In this document: positions 39,931-51,016 of the stretch, in pieces
Numbering within the stretch: position 1 is the stretch's first letter
Layout of the letters: each line of letters starts with the position of its first letter
Assembly: GCF_000210295.1 (NCBI RefSeq)
Contig: NC_026743.1
Location: 1,612,001 to 1,676,000, forward strand
DNA length: 64,000 bases
Reading direction: 5' to 3'
DNA from: Trypanosoma brucei gambiense DAL972
Lineage: Eukaryota > Euglenozoa > Kinetoplastea > Trypanosomatida > Trypanosomatidae
Position numbers and translations under genes: made by a program
The notes under the pieces: generated by a model
What the model saw: the letters and a program-made list of their open reading frames with translations, nothing else
Databases searched by the model: none
Told to the model about the DNA's origin: nothing

Positions 39931-41075
39931 TGGTGCCTAGGGCCATTATTTATTATTTTTTTTACATTAGATATTACCATAGATCTTTTAATTGTGCGTT
40001 CTGTTTCGTAAGTTTTATTAAGTTTCTTTTTCATTTCGTAAGCTGGTGTTCTGTTTTGAACATGTACTTTGCGGCACAGAGATTATCGTTGAAGAAAGTG
40101 TGTTTTGTACTTTTCGTTAAGTTATTATTCTTGTTGAGAGCTTAGCGACGCGTATCGTACAGAAAGTTTGCTAACTTTTCCACCACTGGTGTTGATGAAT
40201 GGAGCAGCCGGGCTTGTTTGCACAGGGGGTGTGATGTTGACGTGCGCCTAGATATTAGATTGTGGATTTTCCTAGAAAAGAGAAAGGTTTGTATGCGGTG
40301 GAAGTGTCTGATGCGCGGTTTCGACCAGCGGGCCGACATTTGACAGAAGAGATTCTTCAGAGCTATTTATTCCCGATTGAAGAGTTTCAGTTGTTTTATT
40401 TCTTTTTTAAAGTTTCATCTCTCTTTTTCTTCAGTGTGCGGTTCCCTTCTTCTCAGTTGACTTTCGGTGACTCTGTTTCATTGCGCCCTTCTCGGTTATG
40501 TTGCTTCGTGCATATCCGTTGTTTCTTTTTTCTCCCCTTCTCTTGTCATCTTGCTTTGACTAGTTTCATTCACAGGAAGGTTGATAATCGTCTCCACCCC
40601 GTTTTTTTTTTTGTGTTACTCATCATTTCGGAGGGGAATTGTTCATGTAACGGTGTCTCCGTTTAAAAGCGCTTCTTTTTTTTTTTAAAAAAAACTCTAC
40701 ATTTCCTTTTTGTATTGAATGTTGTCGTTGGTTTCAACTGCCTTTCTCTTCTGTATTGCTGGGGACTTTTATTCGTTTGTGAACTTTTTTTTTGTTTTCG
40801 GGCCCGTTTAGAAGGAAAGAAAAAAGGGAACTATATTTCTGTGTAGGCAGACGGGCGGGCTCACCACCGCAGATTGAGGCCGCGGTGATTGGGACTTGGC
40901 AAGCACCCTAAGGAAAGGCTGTCAACAAAATAGTTGTAATAAAGCCGAAACATTTGTGTGTGTGCGTGAGAGAAGGGGGGAAACAGAAGAGGAGGCACTT
41001 AGAACAATAGTAAAAGCATCGTAGGGGAAACGGGTGAGGGGTTTGTGATAACAGGACGCCGGCAACCAATTGATA
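39931..41075 (+). other. 1.1-kb spacer
   Basis: No supported gene; the open frame at 40262-40666 has no ATG start and is T-rich. Tracts of T lie at about 40600-40611, 40676-40685 and 40787-40797. The frame of VPS45 is open from 41070, but its first ATG is 41076. Confidence 0.5.
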
Positions 41076-42845
41076 ATGTCGACCGCGCCTCCCAATCTGT
41101 TTAGCACAGTGGCAGCCTACATGGACGCGATTCTCCCCGCAGACAACGCAATGAAGGTTTTGCTGGTGGACGAAGCCACCCTTCATATAATCTCCATGGT
41201 GCGCTCGCAGACATTTTTACTCAGCAGGGGTGTGTTTCTTGTAGCGCGCGTCGATAACCACTCGCAACGAAAGTGCATGGGGAACATGCGCTGTGTTGTG
41301 TTTATCCGACCGCAAGTTCTTAGTGTTAATGCGGTATGTGATGAACTCCGCAATCCAAAGTATGAGAGCTATGCCATTTACTTCAGTGCAGCAGCTCCAT
41401 CAGAGCTACTCGATTCCTTAGCTTGCGCTGATGTGAGGGGTGTCGTGAGGTCAGTCTGCGAGGTGTTCTGCGACTTTGTTACACTGAATGCCGATGCGTT
41501 TGTCACCGCTGCCCCTGTTCCCAATGTGTTGCTACCTGGATTTATGAACTCTGGGTCATTGAAACGTGTGGCTGAGGGCATTGCGTCCACCTTTGTGGCT
41601 CACCGACGGCGCCCATACGTGCGTTATGATCAGCGGAGTGCTTTCGCTCGGAGCCTGGCAACGGTGCTCAATGATGTTCTAGGAGAAAACATTGAACTGT
41701 ATGATTACAAGAGCAAGGATACCGTGTTGTTGATACTGGACCGGAACAGTGATGCCCTTACGCCTCTCATTACGCCATGGACGTACCAATCCATGCTCAA
41801 CGAGCACGTAGGCCTTCAGTACAACCGACTACACTTCTCTGCTGCTACGTCTCAGAACAATCAGGAACAAAAAGGGAGCGAAGAGGGGGAGGGAGAGTAC
41901 GTGTTTTCACCAAATGATGATTCCTTTTTTGCCGCGAATATGTTTGCAAACTGGGGGGATCTGTGCCAGAACGTAAAGGAATTTGTCGACAAATGCAAAT
42001 CAACGATCAATATTGATCGGAATACGGCCACAATGGATGAAATAAAGGATTACGTGCAACGGATTTCACACACTAAGAGCATGGCGGGCTCAGTGGAAAA
42101 GCACGCTACAGTTGTAACGCACCTTTCATCAGAGATTAAGAAGCGTGGACTGCTCGAAACATCGCTTCTCGAGCAACACATGATCGTTGCTAATGACCCA
42201 ACGGGGCATTGGAACCGCCTCCAGGATTTTGTTTGCCAGCGCAACCGCGGCAGTGGCGACGGTGTGGCGACTGTCACCGACATCGTCCGCTTATGCTTGA
42301 TTTATCACCTGAAGTATGAAAAACCCCACCAACCATCGCGTGTGACAGAGGTGCTAAGGGGCCTAGGGGCAAACTACGGAGATCTATTGCGCAAACTACG
42401 CCAGTACAACGGTGACAGGCCGACTGAAGAGCTCTTTGGTGCCACTGGCGTCATAGCAACAATAGTTAAAAGCTTTGTTGATTCGGAGAATATTTATACA
42501 CAGCACGAGGCAGTGTTGAAACGAACGCTACTGCAACTCTTCAGCGGTCGGCTACCCGTAGAGCAGTATCCGTATCTCGGCCCCTCTTCACCTGGGAACG
42601 CTGGTGCATCTTGTTTTCACCAGCCTCAGCAACCGTTCACGTTCAAACCGAAGGAAGTGATTGTTTTTATGTGCGGTGGATATACTTATTCCGAGGCGGC
42701 GGTAATTAATGCTATTAACACGGGTTCAGCATATACCGGCTCAGCCGCAAGTAGTCTTCCACAAGGTCCTGTGCACGCCTGCATCGGTGGGACTGGAGTC
42801 CTTAACAGTGAAACCTTCCTGAGCCTGCTAGCAGCGCACGCATGA
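41076..42845 (+). CDS. VPS45: SM (Sec1/Munc18) family protein VPS45
   Basis: 589 residues. The N terminus follows VPS45 closely: AMKVLLVDEATLHIISMVRSQ (shown in part) near 24-44, then VARVDNHSQRK, VVFIRP and ELRNPKYESYAIYFS. The SM core signature LDRNSDALTPLITPWTYQ lies near 222-240, and the C-terminal FMCGGYTYSEAAVI near 528-541. VPS45 binds syntaxin-type SNAREs (Tlg2/syntaxin 16, Pep12) and drives fusion at the trans-Golgi and early endosome. The order of identities favours VPS45 over Sec1, Sly1 or VPS33. An acidic insertion (about 265-285, QEQKGSEEGEGEY) and a Ser/Gly/Pro-rich loop near 500-520 are local additions. Confidence 0.9.
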   Translation: MSTAPPNLFSTVAAYMDAILPADNAMKVLLVDEATLHIISMVRSQTFLLSRGVFLVARVDNHSQRKCMGNMRCVVFIRPQVLSVNAVCDELRNPKYESYAIYFSAAAPSELLDSLACADVRGVVRSVCEVFCDFVTLNADAFVTAAPVPNVLLPGFMNSGSLKRVAEGIASTFVAHRRRPYVRYDQRSAFARSLATVLNDVLGENIELYDYKSKDTVLLILDRNSDALTPLITPWTYQSMLNEHVGLQYNRLHFSAATSQNNQEQKGSEEGEGEYVFSPNDDSFFAANMFANWGDLCQNVKEFVDKCKSTINIDRNTATMDEIKDYVQRISHTKSMAGSVEKHATVVTHLSSEIKKRGLLETSLLEQHMIVANDPTGHWNRLQDFVCQRNRGSGDGVATVTDIVRLCLIYHLKYEKPHQPSRVTEVLRGLGANYGDLLRKLRQYNGDRPTEELFGATGVIATIVKSFVDSENIYTQHEAVLKRTLLQLFSGRLPVEQYPYLGPSSPGNAGASCFHQPQQPFTFKPKEVIVFMCGGYTYSEAAVINAINTGSAYTGSAASSLPQGPVHACIGGTGVLNSETFLSLLAAHA

Positions 42846-43258
42846 TGTGCCGCCCTCGCCTGTTTTGGCGGGGACATTGCGCCTCCGCATGGCGGTATGA
42901 ATAAACGAAACCAAAATACGGTGCGCGGGGGGGGGGCGCAAAACGGTGGGGATATGTTTTTGGTGAGCAAGCTGTCAGCTACAATCCTTGCTTTTGTTTT
43001 CCTTTCACGATCTATACAAGAATAAAATCCTTCAGTAACCGGATGCTGACTTGCGTTGATGGTGTGTACGTGCATAGCACCTTCACTGTTTAATGGGTCA
43101 TACCCCTTACCGTATCATATATATCCACCTTGTCCTTCCTGCTCCTTTCTCTTATGCGTTTCCATTCTGTCTTGTTGCTTCTGCTGCTGTTGACATCTCA
43201 ACGTTTGGTCAGAGGGAGTAACTTACCCTCCAGCATCGTTGGTTGAGGTGGCGTACGC
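42846..43258 (+). other. Spacer
   Basis: No gene seen; a G-run (42926-42936) and a C/T tract before the GCP gene (43132-43185). Confidence 0.5.
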
Positions 43259-46200
43259 ATGCCTTCAACGTCCTCAACAGCAATTTTGGTTGCGCCCAGG
43301 GGACCCACTGTGCGTGAGAAGGGTGATCAAATCCCATCATTAGTCGAGCTTCTTTTGGAGTTATCAAGTTCTGTAAGTGGCGATTTTGCTAGTGGATTCC
43401 AACGCGGCTGCCCCGCAGCAGCTTTGGGCACAGGGAACGTAACTTGTGTGAGTGCGGCCCATCCTTCCTCTACCTCCTCGGATGGTTCGTGGAGTAACTC
43501 AGTGCGCGTGCCGCGCAAGCGACGCCGACACGTGCTGGATGCATTCTTCGATACGGCCGCTTGCTGCCCGACATCGTCGCCCGCGCCCCTTCGCCGGCGC
43601 ATACGTGAGCTATTCCGTAACGCGAAGCAGAATGTTCTTCACACAGCGAAAACCCACGCCTCCATGCTGGAGCTGCTTTGCTCTCTAATTGCCCCCTGTG
43701 TTGTGCGTAACTGCAGCGCGCCGAATGGAACGGACGATAGGGAGCTTTCGGAAGCAGAATTGATGCTGTATATCGTCCTTCGGACAAGCATTGCTGCCGC
43801 GCCCACGTGGCAGAAACCGCCCGTCGTTCCGCGCTGCTGGTTGTCATCGTCAATAACGGCAATCGTGGAGCGGTCAGTTGAGATACAACAAGCTCTGTGC
43901 TGGTCCTGTGACCCCGACCCCGTCGTGACTGCAGTTTTGGGTATAAATGCTGTTGAACACAGGCGTTTGGCACTAAGCTCATTTAATTTCTCCCAGTGGT
44001 TGAATGATTTGCCCTGTCACGTTGACGGTGTGAGGGGCGCTGCCGCTTCGTCGCCTAGTGAAGGCTCAAGGTTAACAGGATTCAGTCGTTATAGCAAGAC
44101 TCACTGCTCTTGGGTTGCGGTGGAGAGTGAAGATGTGCGGCGGCTGTTTGAAAGGAAGCGGACGCACGTAATGGCTAGCGAGGAAGGGCCGGCAGCCTGC
44201 CAGCATGGGTGGTTAATGGAGGGTTCAAGCGCGTGTGGAACATCCCCACTGGATGTCGCTTCCCGTAGTATTGCAGACGGTTTAACCAGTTCGTGTTTTT
44301 CGCTGTTCCGTGAGGTTTACCCGTCTCACTCACCCTTCTGTTCCCTCCTGTACGTCGCACTTCACAGGAGTGTTATTGGGCGGCAGGACCCTTACTTGCT
44401 GTTGTCCTTACGGCAAGAAAACTCGGATTACAAAGATTCACCTACGAACTCATTGTCACCTCCATTCAGGTCTCCACTACTACCGCGCGTGTTTGCTACA
44501 CCAGGGGCGCCTTCCTCATCCTTTCCCTGCATCACGGTGAGCGCGGAGTTTCTTTGCTCGGTTCGTTGCAGCAAAGGATGCAAGGATCTGGGGGGTAAGG
44601 CTTCTCAGTCGTCAATCACCGACGGCACCGAAGCGTTTGAAGCCGCAAGCACGGTTTGCTCCAGGGGTGTCATGGCCATGTTGCAGTGGAGTTGTCGCTG
44701 TGGAACATTGTTCCTCCGACTCCTTCACCTTTGCGACGTTGCCGAACGTCCGGAGTTTCGAGTGGCCCTTGGATTGTACGGCAGGAGTGCCATCACCGCC
44801 TTACGCAGATTGCTTTTCCATTTGCAGCGCCTCGTGGTGGACATCTCTGAACGACCCGGAGGTCCACGCGGCGTATCATTTTCGGAGCTAGTGCTGGCGA
44901 GTCAACGCCTCCGTCCCGTGGTGGAGGATGTAATAACGCTGAGTGATATCTTTCACGTGCATGCCGAGGCTGCATGGGATCCCGATACTGCCATTAGGGA
45001 AATTTCGTCAGCCACACTACTTTCGGCACTTCATGGGCACTACCAGCGGCGGCTAACAAACAAACTCGGATGCGGTACCAGTTCTGGCGTCTCACGGGCG
45101 CAACCGGACGTTGTTGGGAATGTGTTCATCTCTGTGCTACAGCCACTGCACAAAACGCTGTGGATGTGGATTTGTAGGGGTGAGTTGCACGACCCCTTCG
45201 ATGAGTTCTTTGTTGTTGCGTCGGCTGGTGCTCCGGGTTTGAGCTACTCTGTGGATGTCTCACCCCAGAGACTCCCTAGTTTCATTTCAGTGGAGGCTGC
45301 GCACAAAATTCTACATGCCGGCATTAGCCTCCGTGCTCTCCGTATTGCCACGCTTCATATCCAAGAGTGTGTGAAAAAAAACCAAAGGGGTCAACGGGGG
45401 TTGGTTGAGGATGTTGACGCTGCTGCCGTGCTTAGGAGTAAGATGGAAGATGCGGCTCGCATCAAAGGCTTCCTTCAAGACTTCATGAAGGCGCTTACTG
45501 GTTATCAGCGCTCTAAAGAGCTTTTGTCAACCCCAATGGTAGATTTGTTGCTGAAAGAAGGTGAGCTGCCGTACTGGCACACTTTTTATCGTGCCTGCAG
45601 TGGGATATTACTTCCCTCTTGTGGCGACGTGGCGAGCGATGAAGCTAAAAATGATGATCCCGAGAACGGCACCGTTGGTTGGGAGGGATCTTCTCTGGTG
45701 GTGCTCGAGGAGTCCCAACAGCCAGGTGAAGTTGGACCTAGCGGCTCATTTGGATCATCGGACCAAAGATCGGTGAGCGTCGTTGGTGTAGAGGTCGTAT
45801 CAATGAGTGCAAGCGTGTCACACTCGACCGGGGCTGCGTCGCCGCCACAGGGAACAATGTCGGTGGATACAACTTTTGCTACTGGAGCCGTAGGCAAAGG
45901 GGAAACGGGTGCGTCAACGACTCAGGCAACGTTGTGTCGTGAGTACGAATTGGGGTTGCTCCACCGCCAAACGAGGCAGCGGTTACAACAGTGGAAGGCA
46001 CAGCGACAGTCCCTTAACTTATCTCGTGCCTCCGCCATATCAAGAACCGTTGATGAGCTGGCCGACTTCTATGAAAATGCGAGGAGGATCGGACCACTAC
46101 GTTGTGGGGCCCCTGGTAGGTGGAATGAGGAGGAAAGTATCGGGATGGATGAGGGTGCCCCTGACCACAACATACTTTATAGGATCGTGGAGCCCTTGCG

Positions 46201-48442
46201 ACAGGTCCCCCTGATAAACGTCGAAGAGGATGGTGCTGTGGACAACCTTACAATCGCTTCCCCACTCTGCAACGTCTCCGCTGGCGAAAGTGGTACAGTC
46301 TCGGTTTCATGTTCTATGACATCACTGGGTTGTGCGTCCAAGTCGAGGTTACCGCCCCGACGTAGCAGCCGCGGTGAAGTTATTGTAGGAGCGTCTTCTA
46401 CCGGCTTCGGCCACTTGAGTGGATGTGGTTCTGCCCGTGGTGGAGGTGAAGCGGCGGTTGTGGCGGCATCCGATCCGTTTGTGCACTCACCGGAGATGTA
46501 TGTTGTGGCTGATATCAATGATGATGAGTACCTGATGAAACGTGCGGGGCCCCACGTCACCGACACAAGTGCAGCGGATGAGTTAATTGCTCTTCTTGAT
46601 GCGAAGGAAGCGACGATTCGAAACTATGATATCTCAAGCGAAGAGTACCAGCGAGGGTGCGAGGCAGCGGCGCTAGAAATTCTCCGGTCTGTGGAACGGT
46701 GTGATGGTGGCAGCGTTGCAGGTGCCGGCCGTATTATCAGTAATGTTTGGTGGACTGACCCAACAGATTGTGAAGAAGATGCTGCATATTTACAAAACAG
46801 TTATGAGGAAGGCAAAGATGGCCCCACTGTGGCTGACATCCCGTCGTTAAGTGCGTCACCAAACACCACAAAGACCCTTACAGAGAGACAGGCAAAAAAT
46901 TTGCTGCATTGTTCACATTACTATCTTTCACTTGGTCACTTTACAGCAAACTATTTGACGCACAAAGCCGTCCAAATATTGTTATTGGAGCCTTACGGTA
47001 TTCTTTACAGGATGACGCGCCAATTTCTTGATGTTTGCCTCTTGCAGAGTAGTCGTGTCGCGGACCGCATAACCGGATTGTGGCAGCAGGTGATGCGGGG
47101 GTCACTTGAAAAGGGACATTTTAACGCGCTCGGGGCATTGGCGACTTTGAACAATGCCTTTGTGGAAGAATGGGAGCATTGTGTACCCTACGGGAGCGAT
47201 ACCATGCAGCTAAGAGTGGGTCTTGCTCCCGTCGGTGTTGAGAGGAACAGGAAGAGAGCCGTCGACGAGGTTGAAAGTGAGGTTGAAGGACGTAAGGATG
47301 AAGGCACAAGCGGAGAGTTAGTCCTCAGCGGCACAACGTTTCGTAGGCGGGCACGGAATCCATCAACATCACGATCCCCAAAAGCTGACCGGAACGAAGA
47401 AGGTACCGGCAAAGGAGTGACGTCGGTTTTGGTACCGGATAATCCCTTTGACTTCATTTCCCGACTGTGTTTGTTCCAGGAGAGAGCAGACGTCAGCTTG
47501 TGGCCTATTCCGGAGAATGCAGTGTCTGCGTATGGTGATCTTTTCAGCACCCTGCTTTTCTGGAGCTCCGTGTCACAACTCATCACACGCGTATGGTGTA
47601 TCGGCATTAAATCAGATACACCGGAAGTGTTTTTCTTCTGTAATGCATCGCGTTCGGTGCTAAATGCTGTGTCTCAACACGTATGGTACCTCGTCAGTGG
47701 CCGCGCCCGTGAGTACTGGTTGTCACTGAGGTGTGGTTCAAGCACTATTTACGCCTATAGAAGAATAGAAGATTTCACCACTGGCCACGCTGCCTTCCTG
47801 GAATACTGCTCCTTCGCCGCTATGCTAACTCCTATCTTTGCGAGTGCTAGGCGGCATGTGTATGAAATGGTTCAACAGTTAGAGGAGGTGGAGCGACTGC
47901 TTCTCCTTGTCGTAGAGAGGAGGACGGTTGCACAAACTGCACAGGAAGAACATCTCCAGCCGGATTCCAACTCCCCTTCTGTGGAGGTGATTGGAAAAGG
48001 ACAGTCCAACAAGAACAAGCAAAAAGTGAAAAGCAAAAGCAAGAAAACAACAAAGAAGGCTGGTCCAGTAGCTGATCGTCACTCAGAACCCCAACCTGGA
48101 AGTCCGAAGAAACCCAGGGGACGTCTCAAGGAAGGGTCAAAAGCCCCCCATGAAGTGAATACTAAAACGTACCCAGTGGATTATCGGCGGAAGGTACGTG
48201 ATACCATCCGCAGGCGCCTTCGCTCCTTCGCAGAGACGACGGGGGCACTAATAGAGGGTCTGTGCTTCGCGCGGGACAGCATTGCAGATACGGGACAGAA
48301 GGATGTGAAAGTGACTGAAGATGAGGAGGAAGAGGAAGAGGGACTTCGGGGTAACGCGCAGGCGGTGGCGCGCGCCACCGCGTTGACATCTCTAATCCGA
48401 GTGCTGGAGTCGATGTACGCTTCGATAAACAATAGAATTTAG
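43259..48442 (+). CDS. Gamma-tubulin complex component, GCP family (large, GCP5/6-like)
   Basis: A 1727-residue protein with the two GCP (Spc97/98) modules separated by a long insert. N-terminal module: LFHLQRLVVDI region (about 490-540), then LHKTLWMWICRGELHDPFDEFF (about 628-650; shown as the family's E-G-E-L-x-D-P-x-x-E-F-F) and LPSFISVEAAHKILHAGISL (about 670-690). C-terminal module: LLHCSHYYLSLGHFTANY (about 1213-1231), LEPYGILYRM, and SQLITRVWCIG, LNAVSQHVWYLVSGR, FTTGHAAFLEYC (about 1438-1515), where gamma-tubulin binding is known in the family. The insert of about 430 residues and total length suggest the GCP5/GCP6 end of the family. A lysine-rich segment (about 1580-1645) interrupts the last module. 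Role: microtubule nucleation at basal bodies and other centres, inferred from family. Confidence 0.85.
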   Translation: MPSTSSTAILVAPRGPTVREKGDQIPSLVELLLELSSSVSGDFASGFQRGCPAAALGTGNVTCVSAAHPSSTSSDGSWSNSVRVPRKRRRHVLDAFFDTAACCPTSSPAPLRRRIRELFRNAKQNVLHTAKTHASMLELLCSLIAPCVVRNCSAPNGTDDRELSEAELMLYIVLRTSIAAAPTWQKPPVVPRCWLSSSITAIVERSVEIQQALCWSCDPDPVVTAVLGINAVEHRRLALSSFNFSQWLNDLPCHVDGVRGAAASSPSEGSRLTGFSRYSKTHCSWVAVESEDVRRLFERKRTHVMASEEGPAACQHGWLMEGSSACGTSPLDVASRSIADGLTSSCFSLFREVYPSHSPFCSLLYVALHRSVIGRQDPYLLLSLRQENSDYKDSPTNSLSPPFRSPLLPRVFATPGAPSSSFPCITVSAEFLCSVRCSKGCKDLGGKASQSSITDGTEAFEAASTVCSRGVMAMLQWSCRCGTLFLRLLHLCDVAERPEFRVALGLYGRSAITALRRLLFHLQRLVVDISERPGGPRGVSFSELVLASQRLRPVVEDVITLSDIFHVHAEAAWDPDTAIREISSATLLSALHGHYQRRLTNKLGCGTSSGVSRAQPDVVGNVFISVLQPLHKTLWMWICRGELHDPFDEFFVVASAGAPGLSYSVDVSPQRLPSFISVEAAHKILHAGISLRALRIATLHIQECVKKNQRGQRGLVEDVDAAAVLRSKMEDAARIKGFLQDFMKALTGYQRSKELLSTPMVDLLLKEGELPYWHTFYRACSGILLPSCGDVASDEAKNDDPENGTVGWEGSSLVVLEESQQPGEVGPSGSFGSSDQRSVSVVGVEVVSMSASVSHSTGAASPPQGTMSVDTTFATGAVGKGETGASTTQATLCREYELGLLHRQTRQRLQQWKAQRQSLNLSRASAISRTVDELADFYENARRIGPLRCGAPGRWNEEESIGMDEGAPDHNILYRIVEPLRQVPLINVEEDGAVDNLTIASPLCNVSAGESGTVSVSCSMTSLGCASKSRLPPRRSSRGEVIVGASSTGFGHLSGCGSARGGGEAAVVAASDPFVHSPEMYVVADINDDEYLMKRAGPHVTDTSAADELIALLDAKEATIRNYDISSEEYQRGCEAAALEILRSVERCDGGSVAGAGRIISNVWWTDPTDCEEDAAYLQNSYEEGKDGPTVADIPSLSASPNTTKTLTERQAKNLLHCSHYYLSLGHFTANYLTHKAVQILLLEPYGILYRMTRQFLDVCLLQSSRVADRITGLWQQVMRGSLEKGHFNALGALATLNNAFVEEWEHCVPYGSDTMQLRVGLAPVGVERNRKRAVDEVESEVEGRKDEGTSGELVLSGTTFRRRARNPSTSRSPKADRNEEGTGKGVTSVLVPDNPFDFISRLCLFQERADVSLWPIPENAVSAYGDLFSTLLFWSSVSQLITRVWCIGIKSDTPEVFFFCNASRSVLNAVSQHVWYLVSGRAREYWLSLRCGSSTIYAYRRIEDFTTGHAAFLEYCSFAAMLTPIFASARRHVYEMVQQLEEVERLLLLVVERRTVAQTAQEEHLQPDSNSPSVEVIGKGQSNKNKQKVKSKSKKTTKKAGPVADRHSEPQPGSPKKPRGRLKEGSKAPHEVNTKTYPVDYRRKVRDTIRRRLRSFAETTGALIEGLCFARDSIADTGQKDVKVTEDEEEEEEGLRGNAQAVARATALTSLIRVLESMYASINNRI

Positions 48443-48906
48443 TCGCTGAAGATGAACACAGGAAAGGCTGAAGGAGGATTATTTTCATTCGTCCTTGCTT
48501 CGCCGGTCTTCCCATCCAGCCATTGGGGACACATTTTCTGGTCGTTTTGGGACCTCTTACCTGTTGTCATGCACTTTCTTTTTTTTTTTTCACTGCTGTC
48601 TTTTGTCTGCGTTGATTGCTACAGATCATTGTATAGTTCATCTGAGTGAGGTGCCGCGTTTGTTCGTTTGTTTTCTTGATGGGATGTGTAAAGGGTGTTC
48701 CATATCACCTCCCTGAGCCCCTGTTCGTCCAGTGGAAGGGGCTACTCGAAGAATGTGGGGCTTTCTCTCGATCTTCCATTAAATTATGCCAGCACAATGC
48801 CATTGTCATTTTTACTCCCCTTTATTCTCTCAGTTCTTTCTTTTTTTTTTCCCACAGGTAAGTCATTGGCTCCCGTGATTAGCAGCAAGCTGCCGGGGCG
48901 GAGGTC
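48443..48906 (+). promoter_or_regulatory. Spacer with strong acceptor for DRG1
   Basis: No gene seen. A C/T tract (48833-48853) ends CCCACAG with AG at 48856-48857; the leader to 48907 is 49 nt and ATG-free. This is the cleanest acceptor in the window. Confidence 0.65.
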
Positions 48907-50013
48907 ATGTCCAATTTGCAGAAGATAAATGACATCGAGGCAGAGATCGCGCGGACGCAGAAGAACAAAGCGACGATGGCGCATCTTTGCCAACTGAAGG
49001 CCCGTCTTGCACAGCTGAAGCGCGAACTCATCGCCTCTGAGTCAAAGAAAGGAGGCGCAAAGGGTGAAGGTTTTGATGTGCAGAAGACTGGAGACGCCCG
49101 CATCGGTTTCATCGGGTTCCCTTCCGTGGGGAAGTCTACTCTTCTCACTAAACTCACATCCACACATTCCGAAGTGGCAGCGTACGAGTTCACTACGCTC
49201 ACTTGTGTGCCCGGTGTTGTGAGCTATCGCGGTGCGAAGCTTCAAATGCTTGATTTACCAGGAATTATTGAGGGTGCTAAGGATGGTAAAGGTCGAGGTC
49301 GACAAGTTATTGCTGTTGCACGTACCTGCTCTCTTATTCTTATTGTGCTTGACATCGCGAAACCGCTTCAGCACAAACTTATCATTGAGCGTGAGCTTGA
49401 TGGATTCGGCATCCGCCTGAACAAGAAACCACCCAACATCGATATCCGGAAGAAGGACCGTGGTGGTATTAGTATCTCCTCTACATGTCCATTAACCCAC
49501 CTTGACAATGAAACCATTAAAACGATACTCGGTGAGTATCGCATGAGTAACGCGGACGTTATGTTGCGCGGGGATTATACGGCAGATGAATTAATTGACG
49601 CGATTGAGGGAAACCGTATTTATATTCCTTGTATTTATGTTCTTAACAAAATCGATCAGATCAGTATAGAGGAGCTTGATATTGTCTCCCGCATCCCACA
49701 CAACTGCCCCATCAGTGCACACCACTCGTGGAACATCGATGGACTTTTGGAGTGTATATGGGACCACCTGAACTTCATTCGTCTCTACACGAAACCGCGT
49801 GGGCAGGTGCCCGACTACGACGAGCCGGTTATCCTCAAAAAGGCGCCACAACCCACGGTGGAGCGGTTTTGCCTGCGGTTGCATCGCCAGATGATGAAGA
49901 GTTTCAAGCACGCGTGGGTTTGGGGAGCCAGCGTGAAGCATCAACCGCAACGCGTAGGGAAGGACCATCTTCTTGAGGATGAGGATGTGGTGCAGGTTGT
50001 GAAGAAGGTTTAG
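48907..50013 (+). CDS. DRG1: Developmentally regulated GTP-binding protein DRG1
   Basis: 368 residues, end-to-end match to DRG1. An N-terminal helical domain ([14 protein letters not shown]) is followed by G1 GFPSVGKST (70-78), G2 TTLTCVPG, G3 DLPGIIEGA (from 116), the S5D2L-type insert (about 150-240), G4 NKID (247-250) and a C-terminal TGS domain (about 295-368, [12 protein letters not shown]). DRGs are translation-associated GTPases that bind ribosomes with DFRP partners; DRG1 relieves stalled ribosomes in yeast. The [15 protein letters not shown] and [17 protein letters not shown] forms separate it from DRG2. Cytosolic; no targeting signal. Start is the first ATG after a canonical acceptor. 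Confidence 0.95.
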   Translation: MSNLQKINDIEAEIARTQKNKATMAHLCQLKARLAQLKRELIASESKKGGAKGEGFDVQKTGDARIGFIGFPSVGKSTLLTKLTSTHSEVAAYEFTTLTCVPGVVSYRGAKLQMLDLPGIIEGAKDGKGRGRQVIAVARTCSLILIVLDIAKPLQHKLIIERELDGFGIRLNKKPPNIDIRKKDRGGISISSTCPLTHLDNETIKTILGEYRMSNADVMLRGDYTADELIDAIEGNRIYIPCIYVLNKIDQISIEELDIVSRIPHNCPISAHHSWNIDGLLECIWDHLNFIRLYTKPRGQVPDYDEPVILKKAPQPTVERFCLRLHRQMMKSFKHAWVWGASVKHQPQRVGKDHLLEDEDVVQVVKKV

Positions 50014-50158
50014 GAGTTTCATTGGTTGTGTGAATGTGGAGAGGACGGAGGGATAACGAAAGGGCACAGCGAAGTTGCCATTCGAACTCTGAAGGTACGG
50101 AGAGCGAACACCCTTTCTGTTTTATCCCTCCACCTGCTTGTTTACTTGTTTGGGTACT

Positions 50159-50248
<90 letters not shown>

Positions 50249-51016
50249 GGCGATGCGTGACTGGAATGTATTTTCCTAAACACTACTCGGTTATTACGGT
50301 TACATACAAAATGCTGAAAAAGAAATATATACATCAACAGGGAAGTAAACAATAATAAAAATAAAGGTGATGAAGGGTGGAAGAAAGAAAAAAAAATAGG
50401 AGCACTGTCCTCACGAGGCTAGTTTAGTGCTCTTACCTTTTCTTTCCTTGTTTACGTATTATTCGTGGCTGGTGTAACAAGAAGTAAAAAAAAAGAACAA
50501 AGGAAGAGGACAGCAACTGCAGCTACCCTGCAAGCGAAGGAGCGCATCCGGCATCCCGCGACCGGTGAGTGTGCGCGGGTCGTTGTTTCGTGTTAATGTT
50601 TTCATTACTTTAGCCTGGGTTGAGCCAAATTTCTTTATTTTTTTTTCTTTCCTTTTCTTCCCTTTGATTAGCCCTCCCACGCACTGGGATCGTTTCGGGG
50701 TGTCATTATTGACGCTAACCATACATCGTTCAGTCTCCCGGGAAGTTATAGGTTTTTGAATAGACAAAAAAACATATCAACAGAAGCAAGTGTTTAAAAG
50801 AGCAAACAAAAGAAGAGGGTCGAAAGGTGCTGAGGTGTAAGGAAGATTGTGTGTTTTTTTCACTCTTTTCTTCCGAAATACCATCGTCCCTCTTGTTTTA
50901 TTTTTAAATATCCAACGGATTTCAACGCACCGTGTGTGTGCGCGCGTACTGGTGCTATACACGAGCTACATAGATAAACGCCGTGTCGCGCCGCGCTCCG
51001 CAATCGACTTTTTAAC
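50014..51016 (+). other. 1-kb spacer with long TG repeat
   Basis: No gene seen apart from the TG microsatellite at 50163-50246. A T-rich tract lies at 50632-50665. Confidence 0.5.
50163..50246. repeat. (TG)42 microsatellite
   Basis: 84 bases of uninterrupted TG, the longest simple repeat in the window, about 150 bases after the DRG1 stop and so probably in its 3' UTR. Confidence 0.98.

Noticed and set aside
40262..40666. 134-codon open frame after the BRCT gene
   Set aside because: No ATG start and dominated by Phe/Leu/Ser from T-rich tracts.
48851..48863. CAG followed by GTAAGT, resembling an intron boundary upstream of DRG1
   Set aside because: Introns are extremely rare in trypanosomes and the reading frame of DRG1 is complete without one; the AG fits the spliced-leader acceptor.
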